Source: Sanguibacter inulinus (GTDB lineage Bacteria; Actinomycetota; Actinomycetes; Actinomycetales; Cellulomonadaceae). Taken from it: a stretch of 64,000 nt of DNA. The stretch lies in assembly GCF_013415325.1 (NCBI RefSeq), contig NZ_JACBYE010000008.1, forward strand, positions 61,439-125,438, written 5' to 3'. Shown here in pieces: positions 1 to 13,499 of the stretch (positions within the stretch are counted from its first letter, which is position 1; the number at the start of each line of letters is the position of its first letter). The translations under genes and the position numbers were made by a program. The notes below the pieces were generated by a model. The model saw only the letters and a program-made list of their open reading frames with translations, was not told the origin of the DNA and made no database searches.

Positions 1-788
1 TCCTCGGCCTCCTCGGCCCCGCGTTCTCGGGCGAGACCAAGGCGACCGGCGACATCTTCAACCAGGCGGGCCTGCTCTCGCTCTCTGCCTCGGCCACCAA
101 CCCTGACCTCACCACCCTCGGGTGGAAGACCTTCTACCGCGGCCTCGCCAACGACGCCGTCCAGGGCCCGGCCGTCGCCAAGTACATGGTCGACACCCTC
201 GGCTACGCCAAGGTCTGCGTCGTGGCCGACAACTCCGACTACGGCATCGGTCTCGCCGAGCAGATCACCGCGGGCCTCGGCGACGCCGCAGACTCCTCGT
301 GCTCCGCCTCGGTCAAGACCGGTGACAAGGACTTCGCCGCCGCTGTCCAGATCATCAGCGGTGCCGAGGCCGACGCGGTCTTCTACGCCGGCTACTACGC
401 CGAGGCAGCACCCTTCGTCCAGCAGCTGCGTGACGCCGGGGTCGACACCACCTTCGTCTCGGCCGACGGCACCAACGACCCGCAGTTCGTCGAGCAGGCA
501 GGCTCGGCATCCGACGGCGCCGTGCTCTCCTGCCCGTGCGGCCCGGCACCCGACGCCTTCGCGACCGAGTACGAGACCGCCTTCGAGGCAGCCCCCGGTG
601 TCTACTCCGTCGAGGGCTACGACCTCATGACGATCATGCTCGCCGGTATCGACTCGGGCATCACCGACCGAGCAGGCCTGCTCGACTTCGTCGCCAGCTA
701 CGACGGTGCCGGCCTCGCCCGGAACTACTCGTGGACCGACACCGGCGAGCTCACCTCCGCACTCATCTGGATCTACGACGTCGAGTAG
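1..788 (+). CDS. livK: Branched-chain amino-acid ABC transporter substrate-binding protein, 5' truncated
   Basis: The reading frame is open from the window edge (codons start at base 3) to TAG at 786-788, giving 261 residues of the C-terminal part; the signal peptide and N-terminal lobe lie outside. The sequence looks like a type 1 periplasmic-binding fold of the Leu/Ile/Val receptor family, with a GPAFSGET segment near the start, VCVVADNSDYG in the middle and a VFYAGYYAEAAP segment. In actinobacteria such receptors are normally lipid-anchored outside the membrane and deliver amino acids to the LivHM permease. It is followed by livH, livM, livG and livF in order, which supports the call. A strong hairpin separates it from livH. 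The exact substrate (branched-chain amino acid, or urea or amide) cannot be decided from the sequence. Confidence 0.88.
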   Translation, partial: LGLLGPAFSGETKATGDIFNQAGLLSLSASATNPDLTTLGWKTFYRGLANDAVQGPAVAKYMVDTLGYAKVCVVADNSDYGIGLAEQITAGLGDAADSSCSASVKTGDKDFAAAVQIISGAEADAVFYAGYYAEAAPFVQQLRDAGVDTTFVSADGTNDPQFVEQAGSASDGAVLSCPCGPAPDAFATEYETAFEAAPGVYSVEGYDLMTIMLAGIDSGITDRAGLLDFVASYDGAGLARNYSWTDTGELTSALIWIYDVE

Positions 789-816
789 CACCCGCCGCCC
801 CGCCGGCAGCTGACCT

Positions 817-855
817 CGCGCTCCCGGCCCGCCACCACGGCGGACCGGGAGCGCG
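817..855 (+). terminator. Intercistronic hairpin between livK and livH
   Basis: CGCGCTCCCGG (817-827) pairs perfectly with CCGGGAGCGCG (845-855), and an inner CCGCC/GGCGG stem extends it. There is no U-tract. Its place between receptor and permease genes suggests partial termination or 3' end protection that keeps receptor mRNA in excess. Confidence 0.6.
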
Positions 856-905
856 GGCTGCTTGCGGGGCGCACCACGACGGACGTCCAGCACAGGAAAG
901 AGAGA

Positions 906-1952
906 GTGCAGCACATGACAGGTGGTCTTCTCCACACCATGGTCGTGGCGGAACCCCTCATCGGGTTCGACGTCGCGGCCCTCGGGCGGAACTTCTGGGC
1001 GCTGACCGTCGACGGGCTGACCTACGGGTCCGTGTACGCCCTCGTCGCCGTCGGCTACACCCTCGTGTACGGCGTCCTGCGCCTCATCAACTTCGCGCAC
1101 TCCGAGGTGTTCATGCTCGGGATGTTCGGGCAGTACGCGGCCCTCATGCTGCTCGGCTTCGGCCCGAGCGGCGACGCGTACGACATGGGGATCGTCATGA
1201 CGGTCCTCTACCTCGGAGCCGCCATGATCGGCGGCATGGCCATCTCCGGCGGCGTGGCCGTCGGCCTGGAGCGGGTCGCCTACAGGCCGCTGCGCAAGCG
1301 CGGTGCCCCGTCGCTCGTCTTCCTCATCACCGCGATCGGTGCGTCCTTCGTGCTGCAGGAGTTCGTGCACTTCGTGCTCCCCCGCCTCACCGGCGGCACG
1401 CTCGGCGGCGTCAACGCCCAGCAGCCCATCCGGCTCGTCGAGCCCGAGGTGCAGTTCCAGATCGGCTCCGCCAACGTCACCAACGTGACCCTCATCATCG
1501 TGGTCTCCGCGCTGCTGCTGGCCCTCGCGACCGACCAGTTCATCAACCGCACCAAGTTCGGCCGCGGCATCCGTGCCGTCGCGCAGGACCCCGTGACGGC
1601 CACCCTCATGGGGGTCTCACGAGAGCGCATCATCATGCTCACCTTCCTCATCGGCGGCATCCTCGCCGGCGCCGCCGCGCTGCTCTACACGCTCCGCGTC
1701 CCCAACGGCATCGTCTACTCGGGCGGGTTCATCCTGGGCATCAAGGCCTTCTGCGCCGCGGTCCTCGGGGGGATCGGCAACCTGCGCGGAGCTCTCCTCG
1801 GCGGGCTGCTGCTCGGGGTCATGGAGAACTACGGACAGGTCGTCTTCGGCACGGAGTGGCGCGACGTCGTCGCCTTCGTCCTGCTGATCCTCGTCCTCAT
1901 GGTCAGGCCCACGGGCATCCTCGGCGAGTCTCTCGGGAGGGCACGCGCATGA
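906..1952 (+). CDS. livH: Branched-chain amino-acid ABC transporter permease LivH
   Basis: 348 residues, a usual length for LivH-type inner-membrane permeases. The protein is strongly hydrophobic with about eight membrane segments and carries the family's typical GLTYGSVYALVAVGYTLVYG and LINFAHSEVFMLG stretches near the N-terminus and a GGIGNLRGALLGGLLLG segment near the C-terminus. It forms the translocation path with LivM. The GTG at 906 is preceded by a purine-rich AGGAAAGAGAG stretch; an ATG at 915 is the alternative start. The stop overlaps the livM start (ATGA, 1949-1952), so translation is likely coupled. Confidence 0.93.
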   Translation: MQHMTGGLLHTMVVAEPLIGFDVAALGRNFWALTVDGLTYGSVYALVAVGYTLVYGVLRLINFAHSEVFMLGMFGQYAALMLLGFGPSGDAYDMGIVMTVLYLGAAMIGGMAISGGVAVGLERVAYRPLRKRGAPSLVFLITAIGASFVLQEFVHFVLPRLTGGTLGGVNAQQPIRLVEPEVQFQIGSANVTNVTLIIVVSALLLALATDQFINRTKFGRGIRAVAQDPVTATLMGVSRERIIMLTFLIGGILAGAAALLYTLRVPNGIVYSGGFILGIKAFCAAVLGGIGNLRGALLGGLLLGVMENYGQVVFGTEWRDVVAFVLLILVLMVRPTGILGESLGRARA

Positions 1953-3382
1953 CGACCCCGAACGCACCCACACCCGCGTCGCCGGGCGACGGAGAGCACG
2001 GGACCCCGTCCTCCGGCTCCTCGCCTGCCCCGCTCGCGAAGGGCACCTCGCCGACTGGCAGCTCGTCGACATCACCCCCGTCCACCGACCCTGCGCACAG
2101 CACGACGACAGGCCTGCGACCCCACTCCGGTGTGGGCGACGCCGTCCGTCTCTGGTGGGACGCCCAGGCCAGGCCCACCCAGTGGGCCCTCGGGCTACCC
2201 CTGCTGATCTTCATCGCTCTCCTTCCGATCTTGCAGATCCCGGTCCTGACGACAGTCGGCACCAACTTCGGCGGCGTCATGGCCCAGTTCGGCATGTACG
2301 CGCTCATCGCGATCGGCCTCAACGTGGTCGTCGGCCAGGCGGGGCTGCTCGACCTCGGCTACATCGGCTTCTACGCGATCGGCGCGTACACCGTTGCCCT
2401 GCTCACCAGCCCGTCGAGCCCCTGGAACCAGACCGGCGACGGCGGGTGGCTCTCCCAGGACTGGGCGTGGCTCGCCGCGCTGCCGATCGCCGTCGCGATC
2501 ACCGCGCTCTCGGGACTGCTCATCGGCTCCCCCACGCTGCGTCTGCGCGGTGACTACCTCGCGATCGTCACGCTCGGCTTCGGCGAAATCGTCAGGCTGC
2601 TGGCCGACAACCTCGACGGCATCACCGGCGGCGGTCGGGGCCTCGCCCAGGTCGCCTACCCGCGAGCCGGGGTGAGCGAGACGAACCCCAACGGTGTGTT
2701 CTCGGCCGGCTCGGGCTCCGGAGCCCTCAACTCCGGGGTGTGGTGGTACTGGCTGAGCATCGTGCTCATCGTCGTCGCGCTGCTGTTCGTGGGGAACCTC
2801 GAGCGCTCACGCGTCGGTCGCTCGTGGGTCGCGATCCGCGAGGACGAGGACGCCGCCGAGATCATGGGCGTGCCGACCTTCAGGTTCAAGCTCTGGGCGT
2901 TTGTCATCGGCGCCTCGATCGGCGGTGCCTCCGGCGCCCTCTACGCCGGGCAGGTGCAGTTCGTGAACCCCACGAACTTCAACGTGATCAACTCGGTCCT
3001 GTTCCTCTGCGCCGTCGTGCTCGGGGGTCAGGGCAACAAGCTCGGCGTGATCCTCGGGGCCTTCGTCATCGTCTACCTGCCGAACTTCTTCCTCGGCCGG
3101 ACCGAGATCTTCGGCATACCGATCGACGGTACCCAGATCGCGGAGTACAGGTACCTGTTCTTCGGCATCGCCCTCATGGTGCTCATGGTCTTCAGGCCGC
3201 AAGGGCTCCTGCCCGTGCGGCAGAAGCTCCTCACCTACGGCCGCGAGCTGTACGTCGCAGCCCGCCGCACCATCAAGGCGCAGGACAGCGAGCTCCACGA
3301 CGGCTCGCACCACCGCGCGGGTCGTGGCAGCACCGGTCGCGGCAGCACGGGGCCCGACAGCACAGCGAAGGAGCAGGCATGA
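1949..3382 (+). CDS. livM: Branched-chain amino-acid ABC transporter permease LivM
   Basis: 477 residues. The core (about residues 65-440) is a LivM-type permease with a GLNVVVGQAGLLDLGYIGFY motif, an RLRGDYLAIVTLGFGEI stretch and a C-terminal FRPQGLLP. The first 60 or so residues are an unusual Ser/Thr/Pro/Gly-rich segment that is not part of the membrane fold, and a basic, Gly/Ser-rich tail follows the last helix. The start is ATG at 1949 with GGGAGG at 1935-1940; the stop overlaps the livG ATG by 4 nt. With LivH it makes the membrane channel of the importer. Confidence 0.93.
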   Translation: MTTPNAPTPASPGDGEHGTPSSGSSPAPLAKGTSPTGSSSTSPPSTDPAHSTTTGLRPHSGVGDAVRLWWDAQARPTQWALGLPLLIFIALLPILQIPVLTTVGTNFGGVMAQFGMYALIAIGLNVVVGQAGLLDLGYIGFYAIGAYTVALLTSPSSPWNQTGDGGWLSQDWAWLAALPIAVAITALSGLLIGSPTLRLRGDYLAIVTLGFGEIVRLLADNLDGITGGGRGLAQVAYPRAGVSETNPNGVFSAGSGSGALNSGVWWYWLSIVLIVVALLFVGNLERSRVGRSWVAIREDEDAAEIMGVPTFRFKLWAFVIGASIGGASGALYAGQVQFVNPTNFNVINSVLFLCAVVLGGQGNKLGVILGAFVIVYLPNFFLGRTEIFGIPIDGTQIAEYRYLFFGIALMVLMVFRPQGLLPVRQKLLTYGRELYVAARRTIKAQDSELHDGSHHRAGRGSTGRGSTGPDSTAKEQA

Positions 3383-4380
3383 GCAGCCACGAGCCTGGCG
3401 GCATCGGCGCGGGCGCCGAGCACGGCGAAGAGCTCCGCAACCCTGAGCAGGGCGCCGGTACCGGACCCGCAGAGAAAGACCTTCCCGGTGGAGGGGTCGA
3501 AGAACCCGTCGTCGTGGACGTCGCCGACGTCCACCCCGAGCTGGCCGACCCGACCGTCGTCGCCGAGAAGGTGGCCTCGGACCGCGAGGTCCACACGGCC
3601 GTCGGCGAGCCGCTGCTGCGCATGGACGACGTCACGGTCCAGTTCGGTGGTCTCACAGCCGTCGACGGCGTGACCTTCGACATCCGTCGCGGGGAGATCC
3701 TCGGGCTGATCGGGCCCAACGGGGCGGGGAAGACCACTTGCTTCAACGCGATGACGGGGGTGTACAGGCCGACGTCGGGGACTGTGGTCTTCGACGGCGA
3801 GCCCGTCGGCCGCAAGAAGCGCTACCAGATCACCCAGCTGGGGATCGCCCGGACCTTCCAGAACATCCGGCTCTTCAACGAGATGACAGCCCTCGAGAAC
3901 GTCGTCGTCGGGACAGACGCCCGGCACCGAACCTCGGTCCCCGGCGCCGTCTTCCGCACGCCCCGGCACCGACGAGAAGAACGCGAGGGCATCGACCGCG
4001 CGATGGCGCTGCTCGAGTTCGTCGGCGTCGGCGGCAGGGCGACCGATAAGGCCCGCAACCTCTCCTACGGGGACCAGCGTCGCCTCGAGATCGCCCGCGC
4101 GCTGGCCACCGAGCCCAAGCTGCTCTGCCTGGACGAGCCGGCCGCAGGCTTCAACCCCGCCGAGAAGGAGTCCCTCATGGACCTCATCCGGCAGATCAGG
4201 GACGACGGGTACACGGTCCTGCTCATCGAGCACGACATGAAGCTCGTGCGCGGGGTGACAGACCGCATCGTCGTCCTCGAGTTCGGCAAGGTGATCGCGC
4301 AGGGCACCCCTGACGCCGTCACGAGCGACCCGGCGGTCATCGCCGCCTATCTGGGGGTACCCGACGATGCCACTGCTTGA
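3379..4380 (+). CDS. livG: Branched-chain amino-acid ABC transporter ATP-binding protein LivG
   Basis: 333 residues, longer than the usual 250-260 because of an acidic N-terminal extension of about 80 residues before the first conserved strand (LLRMDDVTVQFGG). The ATPase domain has Walker A GPNGAGKTT (about residue 113), a Q-loop region GIARTFQNIRLF, signature LSYGDQ, Walker B LLCLDEP and the switch His in LLIEHDMKLV. It hydrolyses ATP to drive LivHM. The ATG at 3379 overlaps the livM stop. A start at 3622 would give the family length but would leave 240 bases of good coding sequence unused, so the long form is preferred. It overlaps livF by 14 nt. Confidence 0.92.
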   Translation: MSSHEPGGIGAGAEHGEELRNPEQGAGTGPAEKDLPGGGVEEPVVVDVADVHPELADPTVVAEKVASDREVHTAVGEPLLRMDDVTVQFGGLTAVDGVTFDIRRGEILGLIGPNGAGKTTCFNAMTGVYRPTSGTVVFDGEPVGRKKRYQITQLGIARTFQNIRLFNEMTALENVVVGTDARHRTSVPGAVFRTPRHRREEREGIDRAMALLEFVGVGGRATDKARNLSYGDQRRLEIARALATEPKLLCLDEPAAGFNPAEKESLMDLIRQIRDDGYTVLLIEHDMKLVRGVTDRIVVLEFGKVIAQGTPDAVTSDPAVIAAYLGVPDDATA

Positions 4381-5086
4381 GATCTCAGGGATGACCGTCG
4401 CCTACGGGCGCATCGAGGCCATCCGCGACGTGTCCATCACCGTCGAGACCGGGGAGCTCGTCACGCTCATCGGTGCCAACGGTGCCGGGAAGACCACGAC
4501 CATGCGGGCCCTCTCGGGCGTGCGTCCGCTGTCGCGCGGCACGATCGTCTTCGACGGCAAGGACATCACCCGCATGAAGCCGCACCTGAGGGTGGCCGCG
4601 GGGATCGTCCAGGCCCCCGAGGGCCGCGGCGTGTTCGCCGGCATGACCGTCATGGAAAACCTGGAGATGGGGTGCTTCGCCAGGCCCTTCGACTCCAAGG
4701 CCGAGCACGACGAGACCGTCGAGAGGGTGTTCACCTTCTTCCCGCGGCTCGCGGAACGGCGCACCCAGCTCGGCGGGACCATGTCCGGCGGCGAGCAGCA
4801 GATGCTCGCGATCGGCCGGGCGCTCATGGCCAGGCCACGGGTGCTGCTGCTCGACGAGCCGTCAATGGGCCTGGCACCGATGATCATCCAGCAGATCTTC
4901 CGGATCATCTCGGAGATCAACGCGCAGGGCACCACGGTGCTCCTCGTGGAGCAGAACGCGCAGCAGGCACTCTCGAGGTCCGACAGGGCCTACGTGCTCG
5001 AGACAGGGTCGGTCGTACGGACCGGCGAGGGCAAGGCGCTCCTCGCCGACCCGGCGATCAAAGAGGCCTACCTCGGGGTGGGCTGA
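4367..5086 (+). CDS. livF: Branched-chain amino-acid ABC transporter ATP-binding protein LivF
   Basis: 239 residues, the standard size of LivF. Motifs in order: Walker A GANGAGKTT (about residue 38), GRGVFAGMTVMENLEMG, signature MSGGEQ, Walker B VLLLDEPSMGLAP and switch region LLVEQNAQQAL. It pairs with LivG as the second ATPase of the importer. The gene starts inside the end of livG and is the last gene of the operon. Its final 19 bases overlap the end of a convergent gene on the other strand. Confidence 0.94.
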   Translation: MPLLEISGMTVAYGRIEAIRDVSITVETGELVTLIGANGAGKTTTMRALSGVRPLSRGTIVFDGKDITRMKPHLRVAAGIVQAPEGRGVFAGMTVMENLEMGCFARPFDSKAEHDETVERVFTFFPRLAERRTQLGGTMSGGEQQMLAIGRALMARPRVLLLDEPSMGLAPMIIQQIFRIISEINAQGTTVLLVEQNAQQALSRSDRAYVLETGSVVRTGEGKALLADPAIKEAYLGVG

Positions 5087-5496
5087 CCGAAGGTCAGCCG
5101 GACCACGGCCTCGCTCGTGCCCTGGGCACGGGCGAGGTCGGCCACGAGCCTCTCGACGACGCGGACGTCGTGCAGAGGATAGGCGAGCATGACAGCGCCG
5201 ACGGGCATCCCCCGGCGTCGGGCGTAGGCCTGCACGAGCGACGAGACGAGCGGGCTGATCTCGGCCCGCTCGGTGCTGGGCTGCTCGAGCACCTCGGGAA
5301 GGGCCGAGCCTGCGGTGTCGAGATCGAGGTCCAGCACGAGGTCGAGGTCGCCGATCGCCGCGTCGACCATCGCTGCGGCGAAGGCACAGTCGGCGGCAGC
5401 GGACGCGGCGGAGGCAGCGGAGACGCGTGCTGCAGGAGTCGTGAGGACGGGCTCGGCGACGGCAAGGTCGACACCTGCTCCATAGCTCTCGGTCAT
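5068..5496 (-). CDS. Hypothetical protein, convergent with livF
   Basis: 142 residues from an ATG at 5496 preceded by a good ribosome site (GGGAGAGAG). I do not recognise the family. The N-terminal half is Ala/Ser-rich with a run of Asp/Leu alternation (DLDLVLDLDLD); the C-terminal half (from ISPLVSSLVQAYARRRG) looks like two or three helices and could be an ANTAR-like or other small helical domain, but I see no convincing motif. No signal peptide or membrane segment. It overlaps the livF stop tail to tail by 19 bp. Coding is supported by the ribosome site and the GC-rich third positions, not by homology. Confidence 0.55.
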   Translation of the reverse strand: MTESYGAGVDLAVAEPVLTTPAARVSAASAASAAADCAFAAAMVDAAIGDLDLVLDLDLDTAGSALPEVLEQPSTERAEISPLVSSLVQAYARRRGMPVGAVMLAYPLHDVRVVERLVADLARAQGTSEAVVRLTFGQPTPR

Positions 5497-5818
5497 CTCT
5501 CTCCCTCGTCGTCGTGGCGCGGCTCCCGACGCTGGGTTCCGCGGTCCGGGCGTCCCGGACACCTGTCTCATCGGCCGGTCGACGCCGGGCGTGAGTGTCT
5601 TGGCGGCACAGGCTCACGACAGCCGCAGGACGTGGCGGGCCGCCGAGCCGCTGCGCGCCAGCGCTCGTCCGCGGGACCGGCCGCCACTTGTGCTGGTCGC
5701 CGCACCCGAGCGCTCTCCTCGTCACACGACACGACCCCCGCCCTCCGGTGAGGAGGACGGGGGTCGTGGATGTCGTTCGTGTCAGGTCACGCAGACCTGC
5801 TCACGGAGGACGGGTCGA
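5497..5818. other. 322-bp intergenic region
   Basis: Apart from the pyk terminator hairpin at 5731-5767 I see no gene here. The frames that stay open are Arg/Pro-rich shadow frames without ribosome sites. It may hold the promoter of the minus-strand gene at 5068-5496. Confidence 0.5.
5731..5767 (-). terminator. pyk terminator hairpin
   Basis: Sixteen-base arms (5731-5746 and 5752-5767) pair fully in the minus-strand RNA, with one G-U pair and a 5-nt loop, 51 nt after the pyk stop codon. No U-tract follows, as is usual in high-GC actinobacteria. Confidence 0.75.
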
Positions 5819-7237
5819 TCAGAGCTCGTCACCGATGCGGTGGACGAGGATCGAGTTGGTCGTGCCCGCGACGCCGACGGGTGCACCGGCGACGACGACG
5901 ACGAGGTCGCCCGTCTCGGCGAGACCGTTGGCCTGGAGGGTCGTGTCGACCTGGCGGACCATCGCGTCCGTGCTGTCGACCGAGGGGACCTCGTAGGACT
6001 GCGTGCCCCAGGTGAGGGACAGGACGTTGCGGACTGCTGCGTCAGGCGTGAAGGCCAGGAGCGGCAGGGCCGAACGGAGGCGCGACATGCGGCGCGCCGA
6101 GTCGCCCGACTGGGTGAAGGTCACGAGGTACTTGACGCCGAGGATCTCACCGATCTCCGCAGCGGCACGGGTGATCGCGCCACCGCGGGTGTGCGGGGTC
6201 GACCCGAGGGGGGCGATCCGCTCGCGGCCGAGCTCTTCGGTGCTCTCGATGATGCGGGCCATGACGCGCACGGCCTCGATCGGGTAGTCACCGACGCTGG
6301 TCTCACCGGAGAGCATGACGGCGTCTGCACCGTCGAGGACGGCGTTGGCGCAGTCCGAGGCCTCGGCGCGGGTCGGGCGCGGGGCCGAGATCATCGACTC
6401 GAGCACCTGGGTCGCGACGATGACGGGCTTGGCGGCACGACGAGCGAGCTCGACGGCGCGCTTCTGGACGAGCGGGACCTGCTCGAGCGGGAGCTCGACG
6501 CCGAGGTCGCCACGGGCGACCATGATGCCGTCGAAGGCGTCCACGATCTCGGCGAGGTTCTCGACAGCCTGCGGCTTCTCGACCTTGGCGATGACGGGGA
6601 GGACGCGGCCCTCTTCCTCCATGATGCGGCGGACGTCGTCGTAGTCGGCGGCGTTGCGCACGAAGGAGAGCGCGATGATGTCGGCGCCGAGCTTGAGGGC
6701 CCAGCGGAGGTCGGCCTCGTCCTTGTCGGACATGGCGGGGACCGAGACGGCGACACCGGGGAGGTTGATGCCCTTGTTGTTGGAGACAGGCCCGGAGACC
6801 TCGACGCGGGTCACGACGCGCGGACCCTCGACGGCGGTCACGCGGACGAGGACGCGGCCGTCGTCGATGAGGAGGGGGTCACCGACGCGTGCGTCGTCCG
6901 TCAGACCCTTGTGGGTCGTGGAGACGAGCTCCTTGGTGCCCACGACGTCTTCGGTCGTGATGGTGAAGGTGTCACCGACGTTGAGCCAGTGCTTCTCGTC
7001 ACCGGCGAACCGGCCGAGGCGGATCTTCGGTCCCTGGAGGTCGACCAGCACGGCGACCGAGCGGCCAGAGGCCTCGGCTGCGGCGCGCACGTTGCGGTAG
7101 ACCGCCTCGTGCTCTTCAGGGTCACCGTGGCTACGGTTGATCCGTGCGACGTCCATACCGGCGTCGACGAGGTTCTGGATCTGCTCGGGGGAGGCCGTGA
7201 CGGGCCCGATGGTACATACGATCTTCGCTCTGCGCAT
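5819..7237 (-). CDS. pyk: Pyruvate kinase
   Basis: 472 residues, full length. It transfers phosphate from phosphoenolpyruvate to ADP, the last step of glycolysis, in the cytoplasm. The N-terminus MRRAKIVCTIGP, the substrate-site RINRSHG, the LPVIAKVEKPQ strand with the catalytic Lys, the metal-binding MVARGDLGVELP signature and the C-terminal domain are all present. The start is ATG at 7237; TAGGCT lies exactly 6 nt upstream, so the mRNA may be leaderless although GGAG also precedes the ATG. It lies downstream of gltD on the same strand and ends in a strong hairpin. Confidence 0.97.
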   Translation of the reverse strand: MRRAKIVCTIGPVTASPEQIQNLVDAGMDVARINRSHGDPEEHEAVYRNVRAAAEASGRSVAVLVDLQGPKIRLGRFAGDEKHWLNVGDTFTITTEDVVGTKELVSTTHKGLTDDARVGDPLLIDDGRVLVRVTAVEGPRVVTRVEVSGPVSNNKGINLPGVAVSVPAMSDKDEADLRWALKLGADIIALSFVRNAADYDDVRRIMEEEGRVLPVIAKVEKPQAVENLAEIVDAFDGIMVARGDLGVELPLEQVPLVQKRAVELARRAAKPVIVATQVLESMISAPRPTRAEASDCANAVLDGADAVMLSGETSVGDYPIEAVRVMARIIESTEELGRERIAPLGSTPHTRGGAITRAAAEIGEILGVKYLVTFTQSGDSARRMSRLRSALPLLAFTPDAAVRNVLSLTWGTQSYEVPSVDSTDAMVRQVDTTLQANGLAETGDLVVVVAGAPVGVAGTTNSILVHRIGDEL

Positions 7238-7243
7238 GGCTCC

Positions 7244-7249
7244 AGCCTA
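7244..7249 (-). promoter_or_regulatory. Putative leaderless -10 of pyk
   Basis: TAGGCT on the minus strand, 6 nt before the pyk ATG; transcription would start at or next to the start codon. Confidence 0.5.
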
Positions 7250-7323
7250 GTTGATTGTTGAGGTGCTGCTCACGGGACAAAGGTCTTGCCCGGCCCGCAG
7301 ATCAGGTGCTGCGAGCCGGTCGG

Positions 7324-8782
7324 TCACGGGCGGAGCGCGACTGTCGTCGCACGCACCGGGGCCGGGAGCTCTGTCGTGCCTTGCAGGTATGCGTCTACCG
7401 TAGCCGCAGTCGCCCGACCTTCGGCGATGGCCCACACGATCAGCGACTGACCGCGCCCGGCGTCTCCTGTGACGAAGACCCCCGGGAGAGCCGAGGAGAA
7501 GTCGTCGTTGCGGGCCACGAGGCCGCGGGAGGTGAGGCCCGCCCCGGTCTGCTGGACGAGCAGGCTGGTCTCGGGTCCTGTGAAGCCCATCGCGACGAGC
7601 ACGAGGTCCGCGGGGATGACCCGCTCCGTGCCGGCCTGCGGCACGCGCCGGCCGTCGGGCAGGTACTCGGTCGTGGCGACCTTGAGCCCGGTCACGTGGC
7701 CGTGCTCGTCGCCGATCAGCTCGACGGTCGAGGCGAGGTAGTCGCGCTCTCCACCCTCGGCGTGCGAGCTCGAGACCTCGAAGAGCAGCGGGTCGGTCGG
7801 CCACGGCTGGTTCTCGGGGCGCGACGTCGGCGGCTTTTTGCCGATCGCCAGCGTCGTCACCGAGGCAGCGCCCTGACGCAGCGACGTACCGATGCAGTCC
7901 GAGCCGGTGTCACCGCCTCCGATGACCACGACGTGCTTACCTGTCGCGAGGATCTGGTCCTCGACGGTCTCCCCCGCGACGACGGCGTTCGCCTGCGGCA
8001 GGAACTCCATGGCGTAGTGCACGCCCTCGAGGTCGTTGCCGGGGATCGGCAGCTCGCGCGGGACCGTGGCCCCTGTCGCGAGCACGACGGCGTCGAAGCG
8101 CGAGCGGAGCTCGTCCCAGGTGATGTCCACGCCGATCTCGACACCGGGCCTGAAGCGGGTGCCCTCGGCCTCCATCTGCGCCAGACGGCGGTCGATGTGG
8201 GTCTTCTCGAGCTTGAAGTCGGGGATGCCGTAGCGCAGCAGACCACCGATGGTGGCGTCGCGCTCGTACACCGCGACGGTGTGCCCGGCACGCGTGAGCT
8301 GCTGGGCTGCCGCGAGCCCGGCGGGGCCCGAGCCGACGACCGCGACGGTCTTGCCGGTGAGGCGCTGCGGGATCTGCGGCACGACGTAGCCGCGGGCGAA
8401 GGCCTCGTCGATGATCGAGACCTCGACGTTCTTGATGGTCACCGCAGGCTGGTTGATGCCGAGCACGCAGCTCGACTCGCACGGCGCGGGGCACACACGA
8501 CCCGTGAACTCGGGGAAGTTGTTCGTGGCGTGCAGCCTGTCGATCGCGTCCTCCCACTGGTCCCGCCAGACGAGGTCGTTCCAGTCCGGGATGAGGTTCC
8601 CGAGCGGGCAGCCCTGGTGGCAGAAGGGGATGCCGCAGTCCATGCAGCGCCCGGCCTGCACCTTGACGATCGCCGAGTCCTCCGCGCGGTGCTCGTGCAC
8701 CTCGCGCCAGTCCATCAGTCGCACCGACACCGGCCGGTAGGCCGGGAGCTCGCGCTCCCGGACCTTCAGGAATCCACGTGGG

Positions 8783-8790
<8 letters not shown>
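7324..8790 (-). CDS. gltD: Glutamate synthase (NADPH) small subunit
   Basis: 488 residues. GltD takes electrons from NADPH through FAD and Fe-S clusters to the large subunit, which makes glutamate from glutamine and 2-oxoglutarate. Near the N-terminus are the Cys-rich [17 protein letters not shown] and a second cysteine group (CPAPCESSC), then the FAD Rossmann [13 protein letters not shown] and the NADP-binding GGGDTGSDC. The GTG at 8790 (VADPRGFLK) is chosen because GGAGGTGG lies just upstream and matches the usual GltD N-terminus. The start overlaps the gltB stop by 8 nt, so the two subunits are translationally coupled. Confidence 0.96.
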
Positions 8791-13357
<4,567 letters not shown>

Positions 13358-13391
13358 CGACACCGTCCTCACGGGGAGCCTGCTTGACGCA

Positions 13392-13406
13392 GACTTGACT
13401 TGACTT
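13392..13406. repeat. GACTT x3 in the gltB leader
   Basis: Three tandem copies of a 5-bp unit (GACTT) 35-49 bp upstream of the gltB ATG. The function is unknown and it may be chance. Confidence 0.4.
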
Positions 13407-13479
13407 GGGGGGTTGCGGGACGTCGTCGGCCCAAACATTACGACACTACGTCGCTCGTGTTTCGACGACGTTACCAACC

Positions 13480-13499
13480 GTTGTGACCTGGGTCACAAC
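13480..13499. promoter_or_regulatory. CRP/GlxR-like operator upstream of gltB
   Basis: GTTGTGACCTGGGTCACAAC is a perfect 9-2-9 inverted repeat. Its core TGTGA-N6-TCACA is the consensus bound by CRP-family regulators such as GlxR of corynebacteria. It overlaps the lgt stop codon and is centred about 132 bp before the gltB start. Confidence 0.6.

Noticed and set aside
536..1948. Upstream extension of the livM frame
   Set aside because: It overlaps livK and livH throughout and is Arg/Pro-rich; livM starts at 1949 with its own ribosome site.
4862..5725. Arg-rich minus-strand frame over livF and the gap
   Set aside because: Out-of-frame shadow with no start signal; the real minus-strand gene is 5068-5496.
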